A stretch of 41,070 bases of DNA from an uncultured bacterium. GTDB lineage: Bacteria > Pseudomonadota > Alphaproteobacteria > Sphingomonadales > Sphingomonadaceae. The stretch is from the NCBI GenBank assembly GCA_903884945.1, contig CAISGR010000058.1:1-41070 (forward strand), read 5' to 3'. The notes beneath the pieces are model-generated. The model worked only from the letters and a program-made list of their open reading frames with translations. It had not been told where the DNA came from and did not search any database. Shown piece after piece: positions 32,888 to 41,070 of the stretch; the first letter of the stretch is position 1, and each line of letters opens with the position of its first letter. Position numbers and translations under genes: made by a program.

Positions 32888-33823
32888 ATGCGCGCATTCA
32901 TCTTCCCCGGGCAGGGCAGCCAGGCTGTCGGCATGGGCCGGGCCCTTGCCGAGGCCAGCGCCGTGGCGCGCGCCGTGTTCGAGGAAGTGGACGAGGCGCT
33001 TGGCCAGCGTCTCTTCAAGCTGATGAGCGAGGGACCCGAGGACGAGCTCCAACTGACCGAGAACGCCCAGCCAGCGATCATGGCCAATGCGATCGCGACG
33101 TTGCGCGTGCTCGAGAAGGAGGGCGGCATCCGGCTGGCCGACAAGGCCGATTATGTCGCGGGCCATTCGCTCGGCGAATACAGCGCCTTGTGCGCGGCCG
33201 GCGCGCTCGACCTGCCCACGACGGCGCTGCTGCTCAAGCACCGCGGCCTCGCCATGCAGGCGGCCGTGCCGGTGGGCGAGGGGGCGATGGCGGCCCTGCT
33301 CGGCGCTGATGTCGAAAAGGCGCGGATCATCGCCAATGTCGCGGCGGAGGGCGAGGTCTGCAGCGTTGCGAACGACAATGATCCCTCCCAGGTGGTGATT
33401 TCAGGCACGCGCGCCGCGATCGAGCGCGCGGTCGACATCGCCAAGGAATATGGCGCCAAGCGCGCGATGCTGCTGCCCGTCTCGGCGCCCTTTCATTGCC
33501 CGCTGATGCAGCCCGCCGCCGACGCGATGGAAAAGGCGCTGGCTGACGCGCGGATCGATTCGCCGCTGGTGCCGGTGTTCGCCAACGTCACCGCCTCGCC
33601 GGTGGGCGACGTGGATACGATCCGCCGCCTGCTGGTCGAGCAGGTCACCGGCATGGTGCGCTGGCGCGAATCGGTGCTTGCCATGGCGGAGACGGGCGTC
33701 GAGCGCTTCGTCGAATTCGGCGGCAAGGTGCTGACGCCGATGGTCAAGCGGATCGTCCCCGATGTCGATGCGACGAGCGTGATCACGATGGCCGATATCG
33801 AGGCGCTCGCGAAGGCGCTTTGA
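32888..33823 (+). CDS. fabD: Malonyl-CoA:ACP transacylase
   Basis: 311 residues from the ATG at 32888, with AGGAG upstream; the earlier in-frame start at 32810 would add an unrelated extension. FIFPGQGSQAVGMGRAL is the oxyanion-hole start. AGHSLGEYSAL carries the nucleophile Ser94, and VSAPFHCPLM the catalytic His. The C-terminal QVTGMVRWRESVLAM block binds ACP. It transfers malonyl groups to ACP for fatty acid synthesis in the cytosol. It is followed by fabG across a 150-base gap that contains an intergenic repeat, so the two may not share one transcript evenly. Confidence 0.96.
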   Translation: MRAFIFPGQGSQAVGMGRALAEASAVARAVFEEVDEALGQRLFKLMSEGPEDELQLTENAQPAIMANAIATLRVLEKEGGIRLADKADYVAGHSLGEYSALCAAGALDLPTTALLLKHRGLAMQAAVPVGEGAMAALLGADVEKARIIANVAAEGEVCSVANDNDPSQVVISGTRAAIERAVDIAKEYGAKRAMLLPVSAPFHCPLMQPAADAMEKALADARIDSPLVPVFANVTASPVGDVDTIRRLLVEQVTGMVRWRESVLAMAETGVERFVEFGGKVLTPMVKRIVPDVDATSVITMADIEALAKAL

Positions 33824-33827
33824 TCGC

Positions 33828-33960
33828 CTCTCTCCCCGTGTGGGAGAGGGCTTGGGCCCATCGCTAAGCGGTGGGAAGGTGAGGGAGGCACTGGCGGGTG
33901 TTTCCAACTCGCTTCCCCTCATCCGGCGCCCGGCGCCACCTTCTCCCACGAGGGGAGAAG
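33828..33960. repeat. Inverted intergenic repeat unit between fabD and fabG
   Basis: Two similar blocks face each other: TCTCTCCCCGTGTGGGAGAG...GAAGGTGAGGG on the left, and on the right the inverse of CTTCTCCCCTCGTGGGAGAAGGT...GGATGAGGGG. The CTCCCC-TGGGAGAAGGTG...GATGAGGGG layout matches a widespread proteobacterial intergenic repeat family. It could form a large hairpin in the fabD-fabG transcript and separate expression of the two. Confidence 0.75.
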
Positions 33961-33972
33961 AAAGAGGAGAGA

Positions 33973-34713
33973 ATGATGTTCGACCTTACAGGCATGACCG
34001 CGCTGGTGACCGGCGCTTCCGGCGGGATCGGCTCGGCGATTGCGCAGGCACTGGCGGGGCAGGGTGCGCGGCTTGCGGTGTCCGGATCCAATGCGGCCAA
34101 GCTCGACGCGTTCAGGGCGAGCCTGGGCGGCGACCATGTCGCACTGCCCTGCGATCTCTCGGACGCGTCCGCGGTCGATGCGCTGGTGCCGCAGGCAGTC
34201 GAAGCGCTCGGCAAGATCGATATCCTGGTCAACAATGCCGGGGTGACGCGCGACAACCTCGTCATGCGGATGAAGGACGAGGAGTGGGACCAGGTGATTC
34301 GCGTCAACCTCGAGGCAGCCTTTCGGCTGGTCCGCGCCGCTGCGCGGCCGATGATGAAGGCGCGTTTCGGCCGGATCGTGTCGATTACCTCCGTGGTCGG
34401 CACCACGGGCAATCCTGGCCAGGCCAATTACGCCGCGTCGAAGGCGGGGCTGGTCGGCATGTCCAAGGCGCTCGCCCAGGAGCTGGCGAGCCGCGGCATC
34501 ACGGTGAACTGCGTCGCGCCCGGCTTCATCGCCTCGCCGATGACGGATGCCCTGCCCGATGCGCAGAAGGAAGCGCTCAACGCGCGGATTCCCGCGGGAT
34601 ATATGGGGAAGGGCAGCGATATCGGCGCGGCGGTGGTCTATCTGGCGAGCCGCGAGGCGGGGTATGTCACCGGCCAGACGCTGCATGTGAACGGCGGGAT
34701 GGCGATGATCTGA
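33973..34713 (+). CDS. fabG: 3-oxoacyl-ACP reductase
   Basis: 246 residues from the ATG at 33973 (GAGGAGAGA directly upstream). The Rossmann NADPH motif is VTGASGGIGSAIAQ; NNAGVTRDNLVMRM and the catalytic Ser-Tyr-Lys set (VSITSVVGTTGNPGQANYAASKAGL) are all in place, and NCVAPGFIASPMTDALP and the C-terminal GQTLHVNGGMAMI are typical of FabG. It reduces 3-oxoacyl-ACP in the elongation cycle. It is the second of four fatty-acid genes in order fabD-fabG-acpP-fabF. Confidence 0.96.
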   Translation: MMFDLTGMTALVTGASGGIGSAIAQALAGQGARLAVSGSNAAKLDAFRASLGGDHVALPCDLSDASAVDALVPQAVEALGKIDILVNNAGVTRDNLVMRMKDEEWDQVIRVNLEAAFRLVRAAARPMMKARFGRIVSITSVVGTTGNPGQANYAASKAGLVGMSKALAQELASRGITVNCVAPGFIASPMTDALPDAQKEALNARIPAGYMGKGSDIGAAVVYLASREAGYVTGQTLHVNGGMAMI

Positions 34714-34751
34714 CCGACGGCCGGGAAAATCGTATCGCGAAGGAGCGCTGG

Positions 34752-34940
34752 ATGGCCGGTCTGGTGCTGAATTCGGGCATCCCGGCGATCATCGTGGAGC
34801 AGGATGCGGCCGAGGCCTGCCGGATCCTGAGCCTGCGCCCCCTTGCAAGGGCACCACGCGCGTTCTACGTGCGTTCAGGAATTCAGAACCCCCAGAGAAA
34901 GAGGGACGATAACAATGAGCGAGACCGCAGACCGGGTTAA
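34752..34940 (+). CDS. Possible small ORF between fabG and acpP
   Basis: 62 residues. AGGAG 6 bases before the ATG is among the best ribosome sites in this window. The first 30 codons have strongly GC-biased third positions, like real genes here ([18 protein letters not shown]...), while the rest loses that bias and runs 26 bases into acpP. It could be a remnant of a longer gene, a leader peptide, or chance. I do not recognise the sequence. Confidence 0.35.
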   Translation: MAGLVLNSGIPAIIVEQDAAEACRILSLRPLARAPRAFYVRSGIQNPQRKRDDNNERDRRPG

Positions 34941-35151
34941 GAAGATCGTCGTCGAGCATCTCGGCGTCGAAGCCGACAAGGTCACCGAAGACGCGAGCTT
35001 CATCGACGATCTGGGCGCGGACAGCCTCGATATCGTCGAGCTGGTGATGGCCTTCGAGGAAGAGTTCGAGGTCGAGATCCCGGACGACGCCGCGGAGAAG
35101 ATCACGACCGTGAAGGACGCGATCACCTTCATCGACGAGCACAAGGACTGA
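34915..35151 (+). CDS. acpP: Acyl carrier protein
   Basis: 78 residues from the ATG at 34915. It is small and acidic, with the prosthetic-group site [13 protein letters not shown] at Ser37, which AcpS loads with 4'-phosphopantetheine. The sequence [20 protein letters not shown] and the end [12 protein letters not shown] are typical of AcpP. It carries the growing acyl chain in fatty acid synthesis. A strong terminator-like hairpin lies between it and fabF, which would allow more acpP mRNA than fabF mRNA. Confidence 0.98.
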   Translation: MSETADRVKKIVVEHLGVEADKVTEDASFIDDLGADSLDIVELVMAFEEEFEVEIPDDAAEKITTVKDAITFIDEHKD

Positions 35152-35206
35152 TCTGGCGGATGGCGCCCAGGCGCCCCGCCTCGCCCGGACCGGGCAACAA
35201 GGCATG

Positions 35207-35256
35207 AACGGCTCCCCGTCCCAGGGCAACCAACCGGGACGGGGGGCCGTTCCTAT
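35207..35256 (+). terminator. Terminator or attenuator between acpP and fabF
   Basis: A 16-base-pair stem with one G-U pairs AACGGCTCCCCGTCCC with GGGACGGGGGGCCGTT around a 13-base loop, followed by CCTATTT. The T-run is short, so it may act as a partial terminator or as an mRNA 3' end stabiliser for acpP. Confidence 0.65.
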
Positions 35257-35283
35257 TTGACGAACAGAATAACGGAGATGGCC

Positions 35284-36543
35284 ATGCGCCGTGTTGTCGT
35301 AACCGGGCTGGGGCTTGTGACGCCGCTTGGCGCCGATGTTGAAACCGCCTGGGCGAACATCATCGCCGCCAAATCGGGCGCGGGCACGATCACGCGTTTC
35401 GACGCGACCGATTATGCATGCCGGATCGCCTGCGAGGTGAAGCCGGCCGACCATGAATATGGCTTCGATCCCGGCAAGCGCGTCGACCACAAGGTGCAGC
35501 GCCAGGTCGATCCGTTCATCATCTACGGCATCGATGCGGCCGGGCAGGCGCTCGAGGACGCCGGCCTGACCAACATGAGCGAGGCAGAGCGCTTCCGCGC
35601 GGGGTGCTCGATCGGGTCCGGCATTGGCGGTCTTCCGGGGATCGCCAGCGAATCGATCGTGCTGCACGAAAAGGGGCCGCGCCGCGTGTCGCCGCACTTC
35701 GTCCATGGCCGCCTGATCAACCTCATCACCGGCCAGGTGCAGATCAAATACGGCCTGATGGGCCCGAACCACGCCGTCGTGACGGCCTGCTCGACCGGGG
35801 CGCATTCGATCGGCGATGCCGCGCGCATGATCGCGATGGACGATGCCGATGTGATGCTCGCCGGCGGCGCCGAGGGCGCGATCTGCCCGCTCGGCATCGC
35901 GGGCTTCTCGCAGGCGCGCGCGCTGTCGACCAATTTCAACGACACCCCCGAAAAGGGCAGCCGGCCTTATGACAAGGACCGCGACGGCTTCGTGATGGGC
36001 GAGGGTGCCGGCGTGGTCGTGCTCGAGGAATATGAGCGCGCCAAGGCGCGCGGCGCGAAGATCTATGCCGAAGTGATCGGCTATGGCCTGTCGGGCGATG
36101 CCTATCACGTCACCGCGCCGCATCCGGAAGGCTCGGGCGCGTTCCGCTCGATGGAAATGGCCATGCGCAAGTCCGGCCTCGCGCTGTCGGACATCGACTA
36201 TATCAACGCGCACGGCACCTCGACGCCGCTGGGCGACGAGCTCGAACTGAACGCGGTGCGCCGCCTGTTCGGCAACAATATCGACACGCTGTCGATGAGC
36301 TCGACCAAATCCGCGATCGGGCACCTGCTCGGCGGCGCGGGCGCGGTGGAAAGCATCTTCTGCATCCTGGCGCTGCGCGACCAGATCGTGCCGCCGACGC
36401 TCAATCTCGACAATCCGAGCGAGAATTGCGCCGGGGTCGATCTCGTGCCGCATGTCGCCAAGAAGCGCTCGGTGAAGGCAGTGCTCAACAACAGCTTCGG
36501 CTTTGGCGGCACCAATGCCAGCCTCGTGATGCGGGCCGTCTAG
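35284..36543 (+). CDS. fabF: 3-oxoacyl-ACP synthase II
   Basis: 419 residues from the ATG at 35284, which has GGAG 6 bases upstream; ATG at 35278 touches the GGAG and cannot use it. MRRVVVTGLGLVTPLGADVE is the usual start. The catalytic Cys lies in VVTACSTGAHSIGDA, and the two His in NAHGTSTPLGD and KSAIGHLLGGAGAVE. NNSFGFGGTNASLV is the C-terminal signature. It elongates acyl-ACP with malonyl-ACP. The mltG gene starts 5 bases after its stop, so the two are probably translated together. Confidence 0.96.
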   Translation: MRRVVVTGLGLVTPLGADVETAWANIIAAKSGAGTITRFDATDYACRIACEVKPADHEYGFDPGKRVDHKVQRQVDPFIIYGIDAAGQALEDAGLTNMSEAERFRAGCSIGSGIGGLPGIASESIVLHEKGPRRVSPHFVHGRLINLITGQVQIKYGLMGPNHAVVTACSTGAHSIGDAARMIAMDDADVMLAGGAEGAICPLGIAGFSQARALSTNFNDTPEKGSRPYDKDRDGFVMGEGAGVVVLEEYERAKARGAKIYAEVIGYGLSGDAYHVTAPHPEGSGAFRSMEMAMRKSGLALSDIDYINAHGTSTPLGDELELNAVRRLFGNNIDTLSMSSTKSAIGHLLGGAGAVESIFCILALRDQIVPPTLNLDNPSENCAGVDLVPHVAKKRSVKAVLNNSFGFGGTNASLVMRAV

Positions 36544-36548
36544 CAAAG

Positions 36549-37517
36549 GTGCGCAAGCTCGGCTGCCTCGGGCTGCTGCTGGCGCTCGCCGCGATCGTCA
36601 CGGCGTTCGTCGGCCTGCAATTCTGGGGCGGGCCGGGGACGCTCAAGCACAATATCACCATCCAGATCGCGCCGGGTACCAGTCTCGCGACCGCCTCGGA
36701 ACAGCTGGAAAAGGCGGGTGCGATCCGATCCGCCAACCAGTTTCGCTTGTTCGCGCGCGTGCTCGGATCGGGGGCGCCGATCAAGGCAGGCGAATATCGG
36801 CTGCCCGCGCATCTCAGCCAGGCCGATATCCTGAAGGTCCTGCAGGGTGGGAAGACGCTGCAGCGCTTCGTGACCATTCCGGAGGGCTGGCCCTCGGTGA
36901 TGGTGAAGGATGCGCTCGACAAGACCCAGGGGCTCGAAGGCCCGTCGATCATGCCGGTAGAGGGCACGATCCTGCCCGACAGCTACAGCTTCCAGCGCGG
37001 CAATACCCGCCTGTTCATGATCAAGCGAATGCAGCGGGCGATGGTGCGCTACCTCGCCTCGGCCTGGGAGAAGCGCAAGCCGGGGATTGCGGTGAGCACG
37101 CCGCGCGAGGCGCTCATCCTCGCCTCGATCGTGGAAAAGGAAACGGGCAAGCCCAGCGAACGCCGCATGGTTGCCGCGGTCTATTCGAACCGATTGAAGC
37201 GGGGCATGATGCTCCAGGCGGATCCGACGATCATCTACCCGATCACCAAGGGGCGGCCGCTGGGGCGGCGGATCCTCGCGTCCGAGGTCCATGCGGTGAA
37301 CGACTATAATACCTATGCCATGACCGGCCTGCCGGCGGGGCCGATCTGCAATCCGGGCCGCGCGTCGATCGACGCGGTGCTTGATCCGGCCCAGTCCAAC
37401 GCGCTTTATTTCGTCGCTGACGGGACGGGCGGGCATGTCTTTGCCGACACGCTCGACCAGCATAATGCCAATGTCCAGAAATGGTATGCGATCCGGCGGT
37501 CGCGCGGCGAGATGTGA
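36549..37517 (+). CDS. mltG: Endolytic transglycosylase MltG
   Basis: 322 residues with a GTG start at 36549; no good ribosome site, but it lies 5 bases after fabF and could be read by coupled ribosomes. One N-terminal membrane anchor (CLGLLLALAAIVTAFVGLQFW) is followed by a LysM-like part and the YceG domain. Key pieces are FVTIPEGW, EGTILPDSYSF and the catalytic Glu in LILASIVEKETGKPSERRMVAAVYSNRLKRGMMLQADPTIIYPI, then NDYNTYAMTGLPAGPICNPG. It is a periplasmic-facing enzyme that cuts nascent peptidoglycan strands. acpP-fabF-mltG order is common in proteobacteria. Confidence 0.93.
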   Translation: MRKLGCLGLLLALAAIVTAFVGLQFWGGPGTLKHNITIQIAPGTSLATASEQLEKAGAIRSANQFRLFARVLGSGAPIKAGEYRLPAHLSQADILKVLQGGKTLQRFVTIPEGWPSVMVKDALDKTQGLEGPSIMPVEGTILPDSYSFQRGNTRLFMIKRMQRAMVRYLASAWEKRKPGIAVSTPREALILASIVEKETGKPSERRMVAAVYSNRLKRGMMLQADPTIIYPITKGRPLGRRILASEVHAVNDYNTYAMTGLPAGPICNPGRASIDAVLDPAQSNALYFVADGTGGHVFADTLDQHNANVQKWYAIRRSRGEM

Positions 37518-37553
37518 CTTCCCTGCGCCACGCCTTTCACGGGCGAAGGGCTG

Positions 37554-38159
37554 CTAGCGGCGCAACCCCGCGGCGGCCCGTGCCTTCGCCTCGACCTCGG
37601 CCATCGTCCCGCCCGTTACCCAGCTGCCGCCCACGCACAGCACCGGCCCGAAACCGAGCCAGTCGGGCGCGCTTGCCTCGGTGATGCCGCCGGTGGGGCA
37701 GAACTTGCACTGGTAGAAGGGCGCCGCGAGCGCCTTGAGGGCCTTCAGCCCGCCCGAAGTTTCGGCCGGGAAGAACTTGAAATGCTCAAGCCCGAGATCG
37801 AGCCCGCGCATGATGTCCCCCGCCGTGGCGATCCCCGGCAGGAAGGGCACGCCGCTCGCCACGATCGGCGTGGCCAGCCGTTCGGTGAGCCCCGGAGAGA
37901 CGATGAATTCAGCGCCGGCCTCCATCACCAGTTCGTACTGCTCGGTCGAGACTACCGTGCCGGCGCCGACGATCGCGCCCGGTACCTGCTTCATCTCGCG
38001 GATCGCCTCGAGCGCCGCCGGCGTGCGCATCGTCACCTCAAGCACCCTCAGGCCCCCGGCAACCAGCGCTTCGGCCAGCGGGCGGGCCGTGGCGGCATCG
38101 TCGATCACCAGCACGGGGATCACCGCGCTCGTCCGCATGATCTCTTCGATACCGCTCAT
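37554..38159 (-). CDS. eda: 2-dehydro-3-deoxy-phosphogluconate aldolase
   Basis: 201 residues. Class I aldolase of the (beta/alpha)8 KDPG type: VIPVLVIDDAATARPLAEALVAGGLRVLEVTMRTP has the catalytic Glu (LEVTMRT), GAGTVVSTEQ the phosphate-binding part, and LEHFKFFPAETSGG the Schiff-base Lys; KFCPTGGI completes the site. It splits KDPG to pyruvate and glyceraldehyde 3-phosphate, the last step of the Entner-Doudoroff pathway. Its ATG overlaps the glk stop by 4 bases. It is the last gene of the operon and converges on mltG with 36 bases between the stops. Confidence 0.96.
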   Translation of the reverse strand: MSGIEEIMRTSAVIPVLVIDDAATARPLAEALVAGGLRVLEVTMRTPAALEAIREMKQVPGAIVGAGTVVSTEQYELVMEAGAEFIVSPGLTERLATPIVASGVPFLPGIATAGDIMRGLDLGLEHFKFFPAETSGGLKALKALAAPFYQCKFCPTGGITEASAPDWLGFGPVLCVGGSWVTGGTMAEVEAKARAAAGLRR

Positions 38160-39124
38160 TTCGCGTGCTCCTGGGCAAAGGCGGCCGCGGCGCCGAACAG
38201 GCCGGGCTGGGGATGGGTGATGAGTTTCACCGGTATCGCCTCCAGCATCGATCGGAAACGCCCCTTGGCGGCAAAACGCTCGGCAAAGCCGGACCGGGCG
38301 AGTTGGTCCTTGAGCCGAAGGCCGAGCCCGCCGGCGATGACCACACCCTTGGCGCCCTGCGCCAGCGCGAGATCGCCGGCAACCGCGCCGAGGCTGAGGC
38401 AGAAGCGATCGAGCGCGGCGAGCGCGAGGCTGTCCTTGCCCTCCAGCGCCTCGATCCAGATCGCCTTGTCGTCGAGGCGCTGCACCGGGCGCCCCTCGAT
38501 TTCCGCCAGCGTCTCGTAGATGGTGACGATACCCGGGCCGGCAACGATCCGTTCCGTCGAGACACGGTTATAGGTTCGCCGCAGCCGCTTGAGCATCGCG
38601 TCCTCGAGATCGTCGAGCGGGGCGAAATCGACATGGCCGCCCTCCGTCTCGATGACGTGATAGCCGTTACCGGTGCGGTGCACCTGCGCCACGCCGAGAC
38701 CCGTGCCGGGCCCGCACACCGTCAGCACGCCGCGCTCGGCAAAGGGCTCATCCGGGCCGCAAAGATGCAGGAACGATTCCTCCGGCATCTGCGCGGCGGC
38801 ATGGCCGACCGCGCCGAAATCGTTGATCAGGACGAAATCGTCGACATTCAGGCGCTCGCGAACCAGCGCGGGCCGGATGATCCAGGGGTTGTTGGTGAGC
38901 TTGATCAGGTCGCCGCCCACCGGCGATGCCACCGCGATCGCAGCGGCGCGAGGGAGGGGGCGGTCGAGCGAGGCAGCGAACGCCTGCCATGCGGTCTGCA
39001 GGCTGGCATGATCGGCAGTCTTCTGCGTCGCGGTCGCACCGAGCGACACGACGCGACCATCCGCGACCTCGGCGATCGCGAAACGGACATGCGTTCCGCC
39101 GATATCGGCCGCGACAACTTCCAT
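38156..39124 (-). CDS. glk: Glucokinase
   Basis: 322 residues from the ATG at 39124; an in-frame ATG at 39133 would add three residues and overlap the edd stop. The Glk start AADIGGTHVRFAIAEV is the ATP loop, FVLINDFGAVGHA has the catalytic Asp, VCGPGTGLGVAQV and ETEGGHVDFAPLDD line the glucose site, and GVVIAGGLGLRLKDQ is the second nucleotide loop. It phosphorylates glucose with ATP in the cytosol and feeds the same pathway as the flanking genes. It starts within a few bases of the edd stop and overlaps eda by 4 bases. Confidence 0.95.
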   Translation of the reverse strand: MEVVAADIGGTHVRFAIAEVADGRVVSLGATATQKTADHASLQTAWQAFAASLDRPLPRAAAIAVASPVGGDLIKLTNNPWIIRPALVRERLNVDDFVLINDFGAVGHAAAQMPEESFLHLCGPDEPFAERGVLTVCGPGTGLGVAQVHRTGNGYHVIETEGGHVDFAPLDDLEDAMLKRLRRTYNRVSTERIVAGPGIVTIYETLAEIEGRPVQRLDDKAIWIEALEGKDSLALAALDRFCLSLGAVAGDLALAQGAKGVVIAGGLGLRLKDQLARSGFAERFAAKGRFRSMLEAIPVKLITHPQPGLFGAAAAFAQEHAK

Positions 39125-39126
39125 GC

Positions 39127-40940
<1,814 letters not shown>

Positions 40941-40944
<4 letters not shown>

Positions 40945-41070
40945 GCGGGGCTCCAATGGATATCGACGGGCAGTTCAGCGTCGGCGAGCACGCGGACGAT
41001 CTGATAAGCCGAGGCCGGCCCCTGCTTGATCGCCGCCTCGATCACCTTGCGCTTCTCCTCACCCGTAACC
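40941..41070 (-). CDS. pgl: 6-phosphogluconolactonase C-terminus (cut by window edge)
   Basis: Only the last 43 codons are in the window. The frame ends IHWSPA followed by TGA overlapping the edd start as ATGA. The visible part has VTGEEKRKVIEAAI and PASAYQIVRVLADAELPVDIHWSPA, which fits the C-terminus of SugarP-isomerase-fold Pgl (conserved 'P...W' end near HWS). Hydrolysis of 6-phosphogluconolactone feeds edd directly. Assigned from operon position and this short tail, so the evidence is moderate. Confidence 0.75.

Noticed and set aside
34789..36546. 585-codon minus-strand ORF across acpP and fabF
   Set aside because: It is fully antisense to two highly conserved genes, and its product is rich in Arg, His, Asp and Gly as mirror frames are.

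Overview
The window reads as a stretch of chromosome from a high-GC alphaproteobacterium, most likely a sphingomonad (Sphingomonas or a close relative). The reasons are the very high GC at third codon positions, a TonB-dependent receptor near sugar genes, an Entner-Doudoroff operon (pgl-edd-glk-eda), L9 and S6 proteins with long charged C-terminal tails, and GC-rich intergenic inverted repeats. No transposase, integrase, phage gene, rRNA or CRISPR array was seen, so this looks like mostly core chromosome with accessory genes mixed in. The genus is inferred from gene style, not from a database search.

Layout. 1-3136: a 5'-truncated PAS/HisKA sensor-kinase-like protein with a degenerate ATPase domain, followed 2 bases later by a WalW-type polysaccharide deacetylase. 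3151-3351: two tRNAs (CAT and TGG anticodons). 3372-6773: a DUF808 membrane protein, then a SulP anion transporter overlapping a ParB/Srx-fold protein. 6755-8137: an HxlR regulator divergent from a QorB-like reductase, with a candidate operator between them. 8390-13514: TonB receptor, Gfo/Idh/MocA oxidoreductase, and a TetR regulator divergent from a lone Rieske oxygenase. 13547-19266: pentapeptide-repeat protein, secreted GH3 glycosidase, divergent LacI regulator and an aldo/keto reductase. 19454-25696: small lipoprotein, M28 peptidase, EttA, two acylphosphatases flanking a yeast-type cytosine deaminase, DoxX and GreB. 25828-30740: lytic transglycosylase, DapA, a five-copy 11-mer repeat cluster, a CAP-domain protein, a tiny hydrophobic peptide gene with its own terminator, and a secreted hypothetical protein. 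30881-32714: rpsF-rpsR-rplI with a candidate S6:S18 leader, and an RcnB-like protein. 32888-37517: fatty-acid synthesis genes fabD, fabG, acpP and fabF, then mltG. 37554-41070: the Entner-Doudoroff genes on the minus strand, with the end of pgl cut by the window edge.

How the genes work together. The clearest functional units are the Entner-Doudoroff operon (three overlapping or near-overlapping junctions, taking 6-phosphogluconolactone to pyruvate plus glyceraldehyde 3-phosphate, with glucokinase feeding in), the type II fatty-acid cluster, and the S6/S18/L9 operon. Three divergent regulator-target pairs (HxlR/QorB, TetR/Rieske, LacI/GH3) each have an inverted repeat in the shared region that could be the operator. 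I see no obvious new defence system. The less explained items are the AACAGGGAAAT repeat cluster, the acylphosphatase-deaminase-acylphosphatase arrangement, the SulP-ParB/Srx overlap, the pseudokinase-like sensor protein and several very small genes.
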